A DNA stretch of 64,000 nucleotides from CAYMUR01 sp964393615 (GCA_964393615.1 CAYMUR010000021.1:1-64000), one strand, 5' to 3'. Positions 36,101-46,148 are shown, counted from the stretch's first letter. Notes: generated by a model not told the origin, from the letters alone. Numbers and translations are program-made.

Positions 36101-38112
36101 AATGCGTTGTGCCAGTCAGAAATATATAGTGCCCCGTCACCGCCGATTTCTAAATCGCTGGGCCGGAAATTCGGATCAGACGACACTAAAAGTGGCTCAA
36201 CTTCCGTGGCCGTGATGTCTGCACCGTTGTATTGGATCTCGTGTTGTAACACTCCTAAAAAACCTATCGCGTTACAAATTAAAAAGTTTCCTTGGAGGTG
36301 GGGCGGGAAGTGGCTGCTTGATAGGATGCCGGTTGCTGGTACCGGACGAACTCGCTTTTTAAACCAGTGTTTGTTTCCGACGCCTTTGCCGATATTGACA
36401 TAACTACCCGTGCCGCTAGTGCCGTCATTGACAAACTGAAATCCCCATTGGTCAAACACGTCACCGTGAGGATTGGGCCCAATTGGGAAGTGAAACTCGA
36501 CCTCGAAGGTCCGCGGGTTGAAGCGGTATACACCACTCGTGTCAGACCGGAATGTCTTGGTGGGAGTTTCGAAATTTGTCACATTAAAAACTCCGCGTGA
36601 CCAGTAAAGCCATCCATCGGGTCCAATCAACATCGAGTTTGCCGTATGATGAGTGTCGGCACTTGATACACCTTGTAACATGCGAATTTTCACGTCGGCC
36701 CGATCGTCCCCGTCGGTGTCCTGCAGGAACCAGATTTCTGGTGGTGCTGAGACGAGTACACCTCCTCCCCAGAACTCAAATCCTGTAATGCTGTTCAATT
36801 CATCGGCGAAAATCAGACAATCGTCTGCCACTCCATCTCCGTCATTGTCTGGGAAAATGGCTAACGCATCACGGCGACTTTTGGTTGGATTCCAATGTGG
36901 ATAGGACGGCCACAAAGATGCCCACAAGCGACCGTCGGTATCGACTGCCATTTGGACGGGATTGACCAAACGCGGAAACAATTTTTCAGACGCAAACAGA
37001 TTTACCTGTATTCCTGGACTGAGTTTCATTTTCTGAATCGCTTCTTCCCCATCGAGATAGTCGTAAGTCCCTTCTGGTAGTGGCCCCGGCTTGTTGGTTT
37101 TGACGGGCAACAGTTCTGGAATATTGTTGTCTTCAACCACCGTGTTATTGCCACGGGCAATTGCCCATACACGTTGGTCCCAATTGTTGGTCATGATGTC
37201 AAAAATTTCCATTTCACGTTGCATGACATCCGCATTGGACTGCTCATGCCAGGCAAGTGTGGAGCGTCCACCGAAAACGTTATATCCATCCACGACACGA
37301 TAGCGACTGAACCAATGATAGTTTTTTTCGAGGACCACCTCGCGCAAATGACGGCAATCGGCCAGATTCGATAATGCTCCGGTGGGCAATAAAGTGTTGA
37401 CAATGATCTTTGCGATTGCCTGATTGCCATGTTCCAGTAAATGGATTCCATTCATTGTGAAAGGAGTGTCTGTTGCTGCATAGAGTTCTTTGGTGGGAGC
37501 GAACAGGTCAACGAACAAGATGTCCTTTGTTTTGCAAATCGCTTGCATGGCTTGACTGTAAATCGCCAGTCGCTGATTGTTCCTGAAACCATCTGGCAGA
37601 TGAGGGCTGTGTAAATGTTCGTGGGCGATGGGCGAAAACATAACGATCCGTGGCGGGGAATGTTCGTTGTATTGCTGCGCCAGCATGTTGTCGATCATCC
37701 CGCTCAGATGTTCTTGGAAACCAGACAGGCCGTTCTCGCCACGGAAAGATTCGTTGAATCCGAAAAAACAAAATACCACGTCGGCTTGGCATTTGGTTAA
37801 CCATTGATCTGGAGTGCCGAAGTTGTCTGAGCGTGGACGTGTTAAAACTTCGTCTCCGGAAAAACCAAGGTTGCGAAAAGTCAGTTGATGGTCCGGGTGT
37901 AAAGCATGTAGGTAGGTCTCCAGCCAACCATGGTGCTGCATGCGATCAGCCAGTGTGTTGCCGATGTAACAAATATGATCACCTGGTTGAAAATCGAATT
38001 GTTGATCAATGGCCTGTGCTTGGTGAGACAGCATGACAATCCAAGACAGACACATCCCCAAGTGTTTGACGGTGTGCCATAACGGAATGCTGGTTAATAA
38101 GTTGTTGAGCAT
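33166..38112 (-). CDS. 1648-aa GDSL / heme-dehydrogenase propeller / PA14 / cupredoxin / cytochrome c protein
   Basis: Signal peptide (MCLSWIVMLSHQAQA), then domains in order. Residues ~40-250: SGNH/GDSL hydrolase-like (GDHICYIGNTLADRM, VVFCFFGFNESF, MNGIHLLEHGNQAIA). ~360-700: PVC-type membrane-bound dehydrogenase propeller (NPVQMAVDTDGRLWASLWPS; GDGALYISDWHNALIGHMQH). ~720-1050: HEAT-like helices. ~1067-1194: PA14 (FTGKLKVPKSGKYTFSTKSD; DDGSRLYINDQLV). ~1334-1445: cupredoxin with type-1 copper ligands (MPHNF; YVCTYPGHWRRMHG). ~1500-1640: cytochrome c (FKVANCVGCHQLDKEG and a distal Met). The set implies periplasmic oxidation of a sugar-type substrate with electrons passing through copper and heme. 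Substrate is unknown. Confidence 0.88.
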   Translation of the reverse strand: MLNNLLTSIPLWHTVKHLGMCLSWIVMLSHQAQAIDQQFDFQPGDHICYIGNTLADRMQHHGWLETYLHALHPDHQLTFRNLGFSGDEVLTRPRSDNFGTPDQWLTKCQADVVFCFFGFNESFRGENGLSGFQEHLSGMIDNMLAQQYNEHSPPRIVMFSPIAHEHLHSPHLPDGFRNNQRLAIYSQAMQAICKTKDILFVDLFAPTKELYAATDTPFTMNGIHLLEHGNQAIAKIIVNTLLPTGALSNLADCRHLREVVLEKNYHWFSRYRVVDGYNVFGGRSTLAWHEQSNADVMQREMEIFDIMTNNWDQRVWAIARGNNTVVEDNNIPELLPVKTNKPGPLPEGTYDYLDGEEAIQKMKLSPGIQVNLFASEKLFPRLVNPVQMAVDTDGRLWASLWPSYPHWNPTKSRRDALAIFPDNDGDGVADDCLIFADELNSITGFEFWGGGVLVSAPPEIWFLQDTDGDDRADVKIRMLQGVSSADTHHTANSMLIGPDGWLYWSRGVFNVTNFETPTKTFRSDTSGVYRFNPRTFEVEFHFPIGPNPHGDVFDQWGFQFVNDGTSGTGSYVNIGKGVGNKHWFKKRVRPVPATGILSSSHFPPHLQGNFLICNAIGFLGVLQHEIQYNGADITATEVEPLLVSSDPNFRPSDLEIGGDGALYISDWHNALIGHMQHNMRDPNRDHEHGRIYRITHVGRNLLTPPKMKALPIHKVCQYFFAKENGTRYRARLELSGRDRAKVLKETGAFTTHLNPLRASTTNNEAQALLECLWVFEEQRAPNMNLLEKVYRASEPRIRAAAIRTLGHWAGRVSDWKPILNTAAQDTSALVRAEAVKSAIEFEHAAAAEIIFMVSSQESDPELETILNYARSKIDLDTFVRNAVAAGKLLSPAAHDYALRNAHIDDLLKMKPTEELFLAMLKRSDATTEQLEYSLDGLAKLTKTDRLKLLLDLITHGDSKGFNLDRLGQILTRQSAEDLHSVQPLLEALATTGQSATIRQFGYAAWIATAGPDDPFLTAIGNKEQLLHFLAAVPFVEQQIRETLYDKVEPLIFELPATARSTTDTTPSSQNGIHVEYFTPNPNNVSLETLNGMVPQASGVVPGITLDVPQRQDKDHFVLRFTGKLKVPKSGKYTFSTKSDDGSRLYINDQLVVQNDGLHGMTEKSGSVNLSAGHNLLIVTYFDHSGGDGLQVLWEGPGLSQQVIAPSYLTISEENSLHEVAIEALASIPGHETEKILALGSLIKAGRNRSIAIKALHNISVEHWPSAEIGPMLDNLIGYLSETPPHLRTAGAAADAIALSRSLARLLPTDQAQTELHRLENLDVRVIAIGTVKHRMIFDKERIVVQAGKPVEFRFSNTDAMPHNFAITLPGTLAEVGELGEAMGLDPDAIERHYIPTSDTILLASHLLQPGQTQAISMEIPAQPGVYPYVCTYPGHWRRMHGALYVVPDLKAYQANPESYLTALALPIQDELLQLNARGRNWTFDELIADVKEIHHGRSFEVGKQLFKVANCVGCHQLDKEGRIFGPDLAKLDKLKHNSEHILRSIIEPSKEIDPKYQTYIFELESGKTVTGMIINESPLEIKVVIDPLAKDKATILAKDDIEQRIQSKVSLMPEGLLNKLSREEIFDLIAFVFSGGDSNNNIFGKHHH

Positions 38113-38358
38113 GGCGAGAAACCTGTTTATGTGGTATCCGAAGAGAAAATAATAGAGAACCCTATTCCCGAATTCCCGATGAGTGACTAAAAAAGTTATT
38201 ATAACAATTCTGGTGCGCCACCTGAAATCCCGTCAGGTTCATGAAAAACTGTTGTGACCCATTGGGATCGGCAGATTTCACAACCATTTGACGGGAAACG
38301 GGTATGGTTAGCAAAGGATGAAATGTTCGTGTTCGCCGCAATTAATAAGGGTTTTGCT

Positions 38359-39609
38359 ATGCAATACCGGTATGAGCCGTTATGTATTACTTTGTTATTT
38401 TTCATGATGTCAGACATTGGTGTTGCTGGTGAGAATTGGCCTGAATTTCGCGGGCCGGGTGGACAGGGCCATGCTGGGAAAATGGAGATACCGATTGAAT
38501 GGGGAGAATCGAAAAACGTTACCTGGAAACAACCCATACCAGGTAAAGGTTGGTCTTCGCCAATTCTTTTTGAGGGCCAACTGTTTTTGACGAGCGCTGT
38601 GATAGTGGATGCCAACGATCCGACGCGACAATCAATGCGTGTTGTTTGCGTGGTGGCCGACACAGGAACAATTCTTTGGAATAGGGAGGTGTTTCAGAAA
38701 AACGTGATGGGGGCACATAGCAAGAACAGTCAAGCTAGTCCCACACCTATCACAGACGGCCAACGCCTTTACGTTCATTTTGGCCCCTATGGGACTGCTG
38801 CTTTGGATTTCCAGGGATCGATCGTATGGGTGAATGAAAACAATCGCTTTGATCCAGTGCATGGAAACGGCGGTTCACCGATCTTGTCCGCAGGCAATCT
38901 CGTTTTTAATTGTGATGGTGGTGACCATGCTTATGTTGTAGCTTTGGATCGCGAAACAGGCCAGACAGTTTGGAAGACAGACCGGCCGGCTGCCGAAAGC
39001 CACACGTTTTCATTTTCGACACCGCTTGAAATAGAAATAAACGGCAAGAAACAAATTGTCAGCTCAGGTAGTCATGGCGTGGGAAGTTATGACTCGGTTT
39101 CGGGGCGGGAAGTTTGGCGTGTTCGATATCCAAATAGGTGGTCGATTGTGCCACGCCCTGTACAGGCACATGGATTGGTTTATGTTTGCACGGGTTTTAT
39201 GGGACCAGCCTCGTTGTTGGCGATTCGACCGGACGGGACAGGGGATGTTACGGATACACATATAGCATGGCAAACGGACGAGAATGTTTCCAAAATTCCT
39301 TCACCACTGGTGGTCGGCGATAATATTTACTTGGTAAGTGATCGTGGTGTGGCAACGTCTCGTAATGCTTATACAGGTGAACTTCAATGGCGTCAGCGAC
39401 TGGGGGGGGATTTTTCCGCCTCGCCCTTATTTGCCAATGGCAAGATCTATTTTCAGAACGAAGAAGGTGAATGCATTGTGATCCAAGCGGGTTTTGAATA
39501 TCAAGAGTTACGACGAAATCAGATTAACGAGACGGTTCAAGCCTCCTTTGCAGTAGGAGACGGCGCTATTTATATTCGTGCGAGTGAGCATTTGTATCGA
39601 ATTGACTGA
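38359..39609 (+). CDS. Secreted PQQ-like beta-propeller protein
   Basis: About 416 residues from ATG 38359 (AAGGG eight bases before). An upstream ATG at 38254 is in frame but the signal peptide (EPLCITLLFFMMSDIGVAGE) begins at the inner one. Mature start NWPEFRGPGGQGHA and repeats such as LDRETGQTVWKTD, VSGREVWRVRYPNR, NAYTGELQWRQRLGGDFSAS are typical PQQ-type propeller blades found in planctomycetes (WPxFRGPxGxG). PQQ binding residues are not evident, so it may be a pyrrolo-quinoline-quinone-like scaffold rather than an enzyme. It diverges from the giant dehydrogenase-like gene, with which it may share a function. Confidence 0.85.
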   Translation: MQYRYEPLCITLLFFMMSDIGVAGENWPEFRGPGGQGHAGKMEIPIEWGESKNVTWKQPIPGKGWSSPILFEGQLFLTSAVIVDANDPTRQSMRVVCVVADTGTILWNREVFQKNVMGAHSKNSQASPTPITDGQRLYVHFGPYGTAALDFQGSIVWVNENNRFDPVHGNGGSPILSAGNLVFNCDGGDHAYVVALDRETGQTVWKTDRPAAESHTFSFSTPLEIEINGKKQIVSSGSHGVGSYDSVSGREVWRVRYPNRWSIVPRPVQAHGLVYVCTGFMGPASLLAIRPDGTGDVTDTHIAWQTDENVSKIPSPLVVGDNIYLVSDRGVATSRNAYTGELQWRQRLGGDFSASPLFANGKIYFQNEEGECIVIQAGFEYQELRRNQINETVQASFAVGDGAIYIRASEHLYRID

Positions 39610-39732
39610 AGTGTGTCATGCCTGAATATCCTTGGGCTCGCTCTTCTTTGTTGATCACTTCGACTGAGCAACTAGTTTGGTGCTCCATTTGTTTTCACTT
39701 AGAGCAAAACAATTAATGAAGGGTTAGCTGTT

Positions 39733-40539
39733 ATGAAGATAATTCGATTTCATGATCCACAAGGCCATGTTCGGTATGGTTGTCAACATGGTGACCAGCC
39801 TGCAACACTTGTCGAAGGCGATATTTACGAAGCATTTTGTGATACGGGTGAAGCTGCGACGGTCCACAAGTTACTGGCGCCGATTGCACCGGTAGATATT
39901 TTATGTATTGGTCTCAACTATGCCCGACATGCCGAGGAGGGAAACCTTCCGGCGCCGGAACATCCAGTCCTGTTTATGAAATCAACGGCTGCCTTACAAC
40001 ACCCGGGTGATCCGATCGTCTTGCCCAGGCATCTGCGGAGTGATGAAGTCGATTTCGAATGTGAATTAGCAGTTGTCATTGGTAAACGCTGCAAAAATGT
40101 TTCACGTGACAGCGCACTTCAGTACGTTCTAGGGTATACCTGTGCCAATGATGTCAGTGCACGTGACTGGCAACTCAAGTGGGGCGGCAGTCAGTGGTGC
40201 CGTGGAAAGACGTTTGACACGTTTTCTCCCCTAGGGCCATGTCTTGTGACTACGGACGAGATACCAGATCCGAATCAGCTTCAGATCAAAACCACACTGA
40301 ATGGTGAAGTGATGCAAGACTGGATGACCGAAGATATGATTTTTGATGTGCCACAACTCATAGAGTTTCTCAGTGGATGCACTACCTTATTGCCAGGGAC
40401 CGTTATCCTGACTGGGACTCCACATGGCATTGGTGCAGCACGCAAGCCGCCCGTGTTTCTCAAGGCGGGAGATACCGTGACTATTGAAATTGATAAGATC
40501 GGATCATTAAGTAATCCGGTGGTCGAAGAAAAATCGTGA
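39733..40539 (+). CDS. Fumarylacetoacetate hydrolase family protein
   Basis: 268 residues, ATG 39733 with GAAGGG upstream. A small N-terminal domain is followed by the FAH fold: DILCIGLNYARHAEEGNLPA, DEVDFECELAVVIGKRCKN (metal-binding ExE), NDVSARDWQLKWGGSQWCRG (D ligand), and LPGTVILTGTPHGIGAARKP. Family members cleave or decarboxylate/hydrate C-C bonds in 2-oxo acids such as acylpyruvates, often late in aromatic or sugar-acid breakdown. The metal ligands are present. The exact substrate cannot be told. Confidence 0.9.
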   Translation: MKIIRFHDPQGHVRYGCQHGDQPATLVEGDIYEAFCDTGEAATVHKLLAPIAPVDILCIGLNYARHAEEGNLPAPEHPVLFMKSTAALQHPGDPIVLPRHLRSDEVDFECELAVVIGKRCKNVSRDSALQYVLGYTCANDVSARDWQLKWGGSQWCRGKTFDTFSPLGPCLVTTDEIPDPNQLQIKTTLNGEVMQDWMTEDMIFDVPQLIEFLSGCTTLLPGTVILTGTPHGIGAARKPPVFLKAGDTVTIEIDKIGSLSNPVVEEKS

Positions 40540-41022
40540 GAGGTCAATATTCCTGTCGGCTTGATAAACTGGCACGTCGTCGTTTTTATTCATTGAGGCT
40601 ACGGCGATTTCTACAGAAAAAGTGTTATCACTGTGTACCAATGAAGCTCTCAAAGCGTAATGGTGTTTGTAGAAGCTGGTCGCTAGTTGTATTGTTCTTT
40701 AGAGAAGCGGCAATCGCACTTTTTGAGGGGTCTACTAAGCAGGATAACATGACGTACGAAAAGACACACAAATTCAATGAGAAAACCAAATCGTTCACTC
40801 AACACTATCTAAGAGATGAGTAATGTTTTGCTCGAAGAGTAAACTTTACGGCCGCCACCGACCACAAAAACCGCTAGATTGTTGGTCAACAAGAAGGTTG
40901 GAACAGGCAATTTCGAAAAGCGATACGACGATTGATGTGCGGTGACGATAACTTTTCATGACATTGACATTGCCAGGTCGGCGCCTGTCCAGATGGATGC
41001 CATTTTTCAGTCGACAATATGT
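40540..41022. other. Intergenic stretch
   Basis: 483 bases with no supported gene. A 95-residue frame on plus at 40536-40823 is basic and lacks a ribosome site. No RNA motif is seen. Confidence 0.5.
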
Positions 41023-41995
41023 TTATTCATTGTCAAATGGATTGTCGTCGTCATCCGCCTCGTCTTCGGCAAAGGGGTCATCCTCATCGTCTGCTGACGC
41101 GTCGTCATCCGCCTCGTCTTCGGCAAAGGGGTCATCCTCATCGTCTGCTGACGCNNNNNNNNNNNNNNNNNNNNNNNNNNNNNNNNNNNNNNNNNNNNNN
41201 NNNNNNNNNNNNNNNNNNNNNNNNNNNNNNNNNNNNNNNNNNNNNNNNNNNNNNGTCGTCATCCGCCTCGTCTTCGGCAAAGGGGTCATCCTCATCGGTT
41301 TCCGGCGCGAGAAGGTCTTTTGGTTCGTCGAGTTCTGGTTCTCCACCGAAGGGATCTTCTTCCAAGCTGAATTCTTCGATCTCTTCGTCTTCCGTGTTAG
41401 CAGGTTCCGCTGTAGGCTGTCGCGGGCCAGCAGTTTCTTTGGCAGGTCCTGTCCCCACGGGGCGGTCTGCAGTTTCGTCGGTAAAGGGATCGTTGATCGC
41501 TTCCGGTACAGTGTTGTTTTTTGACTTCTCAGGCGCAGGGACATGGCTGCCTGTATCTTCTGGTGTGTGATATCGGAGTCGGTCTCGCTGTATTTGTTCC
41601 CGACGAGCCTGAGTTCTGGCTTCCTGACGAAATTTTTCCAGCTTTAAACGGTTAGAACCTTGCACTCTTTCGAGTGATTTCCCGACTCGAAAAGTTCCTG
41701 TCTTGGCGACTTCAAATTTAGCACCTGTTTGAAAATCATTATCTGCAGCTTGTTTAGATCCTTTTGACAGGTTGGCCAGTCCGCGAAAGTAATAAATTCT
41801 TGGATCTCTGCTTCCTTCGGCCAAGGCGGACGTAAACAGATCGATTGCAAGTGCATAGTCATGGCCGAAAAAGGCATGGACACCACTACTGTACAACTCG
41901 TCCAGAACGTAGTCCTCGGCGTGAGTTTTGGCGAACCCGAAAAAAAACAGCAAACTCATTGCCAATGTGACACGCATGGTGAATGTATGGACCAT
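41023..41995 (-). CDS. Secreted TPR-like protein with acidic 18-residue tandem repeat (gapped)
   Basis: ATG at 41995 with GAGGA eight bases upstream. A signal peptide (MRVTLAMSLLFFFGFAKTHA) is followed by a TPR-like helical pair (HAFFGHDYALAIDLFTSALA, RDPRIYYFRGLANLSKGSKQ), a charged linker, then a very acidic tail with repeats DEDDPFAEDEADDDASAD. It ends DDDNPFDNE-stop at 41023. A 100-N run (41155-41254) cuts the repeat array; the two flanks are in different frames at that nominal gap length, so the true length is unknown. Possibly Ca2+-binding or a flexible spacer. Confidence 0.8.
41047..41297 (-). repeat. 54-bp tandem repeat array with assembly gap
   Basis: Two perfect 54-base units (41047-41100, 41101-41154), a 100-N gap (41155-41254), then 43 bases of another unit (41255-41297). 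Unit edges meet the gap exactly, so more copies were probably collapsed. Each unit codes 18 residues. Confidence 0.9.
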
Positions 41996-42934
41996 AAGTT
42001 GTTCCTCAAGACGAAAATATTGTTCTTGCACCATCCTAACTCCAGGGCGTAAAAGTCGCAACCTATTTTGTCAACCGACGTGGAGAGGCCATGGTGGATG
42101 CATTGAAAATGTGTCAGCAGTGCTCTGTGTGGCGTACCTTTTGATAGGGCCTTCATGATCGCAGTAGTCCATCAGATTCAGCCAGTGTCACTGTATTTCC
42201 GGGGAAAATCCCCGATTTTTAGCTGACACCCAATAGAGCCGGACGTTTGCTGGTGCCTATTCTGCTGGGAGTTGACGTGCCATGTCGTTTTTCTAGAAAC
42301 AACAAGCCTTCGTCGTTCCATTGGTAGCCTACTATTTCTTGAGAGTGTAGCTGCCTGGTGAAGCTTAGCAGTACTATGAGAGGGGAAAAAAGAGTCGGCC
42401 GAAACAGGACTATTCGCCGGAGGAGTGATGCTGCGAACTTGCCAACCCAGTGAGGCTACGAGGGAAGCGTAATCTCGTTGTTCTACAGCACTGTTTACGA
42501 ACAGTCCAGTTTCGCGCCTGACTCATCGATTGATAGGCACATGGTGTAAAACAGTTCTTTATGTGACCGTCAATCTGACCGTACTCTGGGAAAACTTCCT
42601 GTTTACCCTTCGCAGTATAGTCATCGTATATGGCACCGTTGGATATTATGCAAAAGGTTATGAAACCCAAAATTTGCTCCGAGACTCCCCATATTTAAAC
42701 AGTGTGTACTGATTGTAACAATCGAACTGTCTCAATGGTAAATTCGGAAATCGCCTGATTTTTCAGACAGGTCAAGCATGCTGGCACTCAGGTAGCTGCG
42801 CGATAACCTCAGTTCGAGCTTGAGACGTGGGCGAGCTTGGCTTACACTGGTGGCTCTTTCGCCACTGATGGTCCAAAGCGACCTATGAAACGTGAGGCGA
42901 TGAGACCATGACCGAATGAAATCCCCAAGGTGAC
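41996..42934. other. Long intergenic stretch
   Basis: 939 bases. No supported gene on either strand. It contains a terminator-like hairpin (42200-42220) and an inverted repeat GTGGC...GCCAC near 42850 just before cysD. Confidence 0.5.
42200..42220 (+). terminator. Terminator-like hairpin without an assigned gene
   Basis: CGGGGA (42200-42205), AAA, TCCCCG (42209-42214), ATTTTT. It points to the plus strand, where no gene ends nearby, so it may close a small RNA or be left over. Confidence 0.5.
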
Positions 42935-43843
42935 ATGTCAACATACTATCTGACCCATTTGAGAAATCTCGAGGCGGAAAGCATCCACATTATTCGTGAA
43001 GTGGTTGCGGAGTTTAAGAACCCCGTCATGCTTTACTCGATCGGCAAGGACTCGTCGGTCATGGTACAACTGGCGTTGAAGGCATTTTATCCTGCCAAGC
43101 CACCGTTTCCGTTACTCCATGTAGACACGACGTGGAAATTTCGTGAAATGTATGAATTTCGCGAAAATTACGCCAAAGAAGAGTTGGGACTTGATGTATT
43201 GACTTATGTGAACGAAGAAGGCCGCCAGGCTAATATCAGTCCGTTCACGCATAGTGGTAAACATACGACGGTAATGAAGACAGAAGCACTCAAACAGGCT
43301 CTAGACCAGTGGGGCTTTGATGCAGCTTTTGGCGGGGCGCGACGTGATGAGGAAAAATCACGGGCCAAAGAGCGTGTTTATTCCTTTCGGGACGAGTATC
43401 ACCGTTGGGATCCCAAAAATCAGAGGCCTGAACTGTGGAACCTTTACAATGCGCGAATCAACAAAAATGAAAGTATTCGTGTTTTCCCACTGTCCAATTG
43501 GACCGAGCTCGATGTTTGGCTTTACATTCATCTTGAAAAAATTCCTATTGTGCCACTTTACTTTGCTTCATGCAGGCCGGTTGTCGAAAGGGATGGCCAG
43601 ATGATTTTGGTTGACGACAAACGACTGCAACTCGAACCCAATGAGAAGCCGGTTGAGAAAATGATCCGTTTTCGCACACTCGGTTGTTATCCTTTGACGG
43701 GTGCGGTGGAATCGAATGCCTCGACGTTGCCGGAAATTATTCAAGAGATGTTGTTAGCAACCACAAGTGAGCGTCAAGGTCGAATGATTGACAATGATGA
43801 CGAAGGCACGATGGAAGATAAGAAAAAAGAAGGATATTTTTAA
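42935..43843 (+). CDS. cysD: Sulfate adenylyltransferase subunit 2
   Basis: 302 residues, ATG 42935 with AAGGTGAC upstream. PP-loop ATPase fold: MLYSIGKDSSVMVQLALKAF (SGGKDS-type loop), HVDTTWKFREMYEFR, FGGARRDEEKSRAKERVYSF and FRTLGCYPLTGAVES are all typical of CysD. With CysN it makes adenosine 5'-phosphosulfate from sulfate and ATP in the cytoplasm. The gene opens the sulfate-assimilation cluster and is followed by cysNC after 182 bases. Confidence 0.95.
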   Translation: MSTYYLTHLRNLEAESIHIIREVVAEFKNPVMLYSIGKDSSVMVQLALKAFYPAKPPFPLLHVDTTWKFREMYEFRENYAKEELGLDVLTYVNEEGRQANISPFTHSGKHTTVMKTEALKQALDQWGFDAAFGGARRDEEKSRAKERVYSFRDEYHRWDPKNQRPELWNLYNARINKNESIRVFPLSNWTELDVWLYIHLEKIPIVPLYFASCRPVVERDGQMILVDDKRLQLEPNEKPVEKMIRFRTLGCYPLTGAVESNASTLPEIIQEMLLATTSERQGRMIDNDDEGTMEDKKKEGYF

Positions 43844-44025
43844 AATAGTGAAAGTCATTTTGTGTTGTAGCGAGTTTGAAATGCAGGCCAGCAGATGGTT
43901 GCTTGAGGGGTAATTGGTTTTACCAATAGCGCCATGCGGTTGGGAGTCATTTGCGTTTTTCATATTCGCGCGTCCCATGTTTTACAATCGAACTATTTCC
44001 ATTAACAACCAAGCCGTTTTATCGT

Positions 44026-45967
44026 ATGTCGCATCAATCAAACCTTATCGCAACGGACATTCACGCATATCTTTCGCAGCATGAGAACAAAGAATTGTTG
44101 CGATTTATTACATGTGGTAGTGTCGATGATGGCAAGAGCACACTGATTGGACGATTGTTATATGATTCGAAAATGATCTATGAGGATACACTGGCTGGCA
44201 TTCGCAAGGACTCCGTACTCCATGGGACGACCGGTAATGATTTTGATCCAGCTCTATTGACAGACGGTTTGCGTGCCGAACGTGAGCAAGGTATTACAAT
44301 CGATGTTGCCTACCGCTATTTCTCAACGGCGAAACGCAAATTCATCATTGCTGATACACCGGGCCATGAGCAATATACCCGTAACATGGCGACAGGCGCA
44401 TCGACTGCGGATTTGGCAGTCATTTTAGTGGACGCTCGTCACGGCGTGCTGACGCAAACCAAAAGGCACAGTTTTATTACATCCCTGTTAGGGATCAAGC
44501 ATGTTCTGGTGGCGGTGAACAAGATGGATCTGGTNNNNNNNNNNCTATAGCGAACAAGTATACGACCAGATCTGTTCGGACTATAAAAATTTTGTGTCCC
44601 GTTTGGACATTCCTGATTTACATTTTATGCCACTCTCGGCATTGCATGGTGAAAATGTTGTGGATTCCACAGCGAAGATGCCTTGGTTTCAAGGCAAAAC
44701 GTTTATGAATTTCATCGAAACCGTCTATATAGGGTCAGACAGAAACCTTGAGGATTTTCGATTTCCTGTACAGTATGTGAACCGGCCCCATCTCAATTTT
44801 CGTGGTTTTTGCGGGACCGTGGCATCCGGTATCATCCGGCGAGGTGACGAGATCATGGTTTTGCCTTCGCGCAAAACGAGTCATGTCAAGTCGATAGTAA
44901 CGTTTGATGGAGAGCAGGAGGAAGCATTTACGCCGCAATCGATCACTTTGACGCTTGAAGATGAGATCGATATTAGCCGCGGAGACTTGGTTTGTCGTCC
45001 GGGCAATGTTCCGCGTTGCGAACAGAAGTTTGACGCGACCATCGTTTGGATGTCGGACGAGCCGCTGGTCGCTGGAAAACAATATGTTTTTAAGCACACA
45101 GCAAAAATGATCACCGGTGCCGTGACGACACTACGTTATCGTATCAATGTGAATACGTTGCACCGCGAAGATGCTCCGGCCCTTGGTTTAAATGAAATCG
45201 GGCGCTGTTCGGTTGTACTTAACGAGCCGGTCTCGTTCGATCGCTATCGACGTAACCAGGTAACTGGCTCGTTCATTATCATTGACCGTTTGTCTAATGT
45301 TACGGTTGGTGCCGGGATGCTTCTGGATCGTGGAGGAAGTGGCACGGCTGACCATTGGGAAGAAGAATTTGCGACTAGTCTGCAAGAGCACACGAGTGTT
45401 GTTACTTCAGAAGAACGCAGTGCAAGGTTCGGGCAGAAGCCCGTCACTGTTTTATTAACCGGTTTGTCGGGTGCCGGTAAGACGACGCTGGCGTATGCTA
45501 CCGAACGTAAATTGTTTGATTTGGGACGTGCTGCTACGGTGTTGGATGGTGAAAATCTGAGGCGAGGGATTAGTAAGGACCTGGGTTTTACCGTGCATGA
45601 TCGTAGTGAAAACTTGCGGCGTGGAGCAGAAGTGGCGCGCTTAATGAATGACTCAGGACTGATCTGTTTGGCTGCCTTTGCGGCACCCCAGGAGGAAGTT
45701 CGTCAAAAGGTAGCAGCGTTGATTGGGCAAGAGTGTTTTCTCGTTGTGCACCTCGATGCGCCGGTCGAAGTTTGCCGTGAGCGTGACCAGGAAGGTCTTT
45801 ATCACCTGGCAGACGCGGGAGAAATCACTAATTTTCCTGGTGTTTCTGCCGAATACGAAGTGCCAGCCGTTGCAGACCTGGTGTTGGCCACAGATGAACT
45901 ATCGGTCGAAGAGTGTGTTGACAAGCTCCTCGCCTTACTTGGCAAGAAGGGAATAATCGTGGCTTAA
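44026..45967 (+). CDS. cysNC: CysN-CysC fusion: ATP sulfurylase GTPase subunit and APS kinase (internal 10-N gap)
   Basis: Start ATG 44026. Residues ~30-430 are CysN: G1 GSVDDGKSTLIGRLLYDSK, G3 DTPGHEQYTRNMATGAS, G4 NKMDL, and two beta-barrel domains. Residues ~455-640 are CysC (APS kinase): P-loop LTGLSGAGKTTLAYATERK, DGENLRRGISKDLGF and CRERDQEGLYHLADAGEI. An N run at 44535-44544 interrupts right after NKMDLV. Three missing bases, not ten, would keep the frame and give NKMDLVDYSEQVYDQI. GTPase activity drives APS formation; the kinase then makes PAPS. Cytoplasmic, partner of CysD. Confidence 0.93.
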
Positions 45968-46148
45968 TGGTGTCTGTTGTGTGAGAGAAGCCAAGACACC
46001 CTGCCCTTGATTGATTTTAGCTCGGTTCCCAGTCAATCAATCGAGAAATGAACCGCACTTGCTTTGACGGGTTAGGTGCGTACCAGGTAAGTAAGGTTTG
46101 TTTTTGTTCTACCCTTTTGTTCCTAGGGATGTTCCTGGTCAATCTTTT

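Noticed and set aside
40536..40823. 95-aa plus frame after the FAH gene
   Set aside because: No ribosome site; basic, low-quality composition, overlaps the FAH stop; no recognised family.
41047..41297. Possible CRISPR array
   Set aside because: Units are adjacent with no spacers, in frame, and code an acidic repeat.
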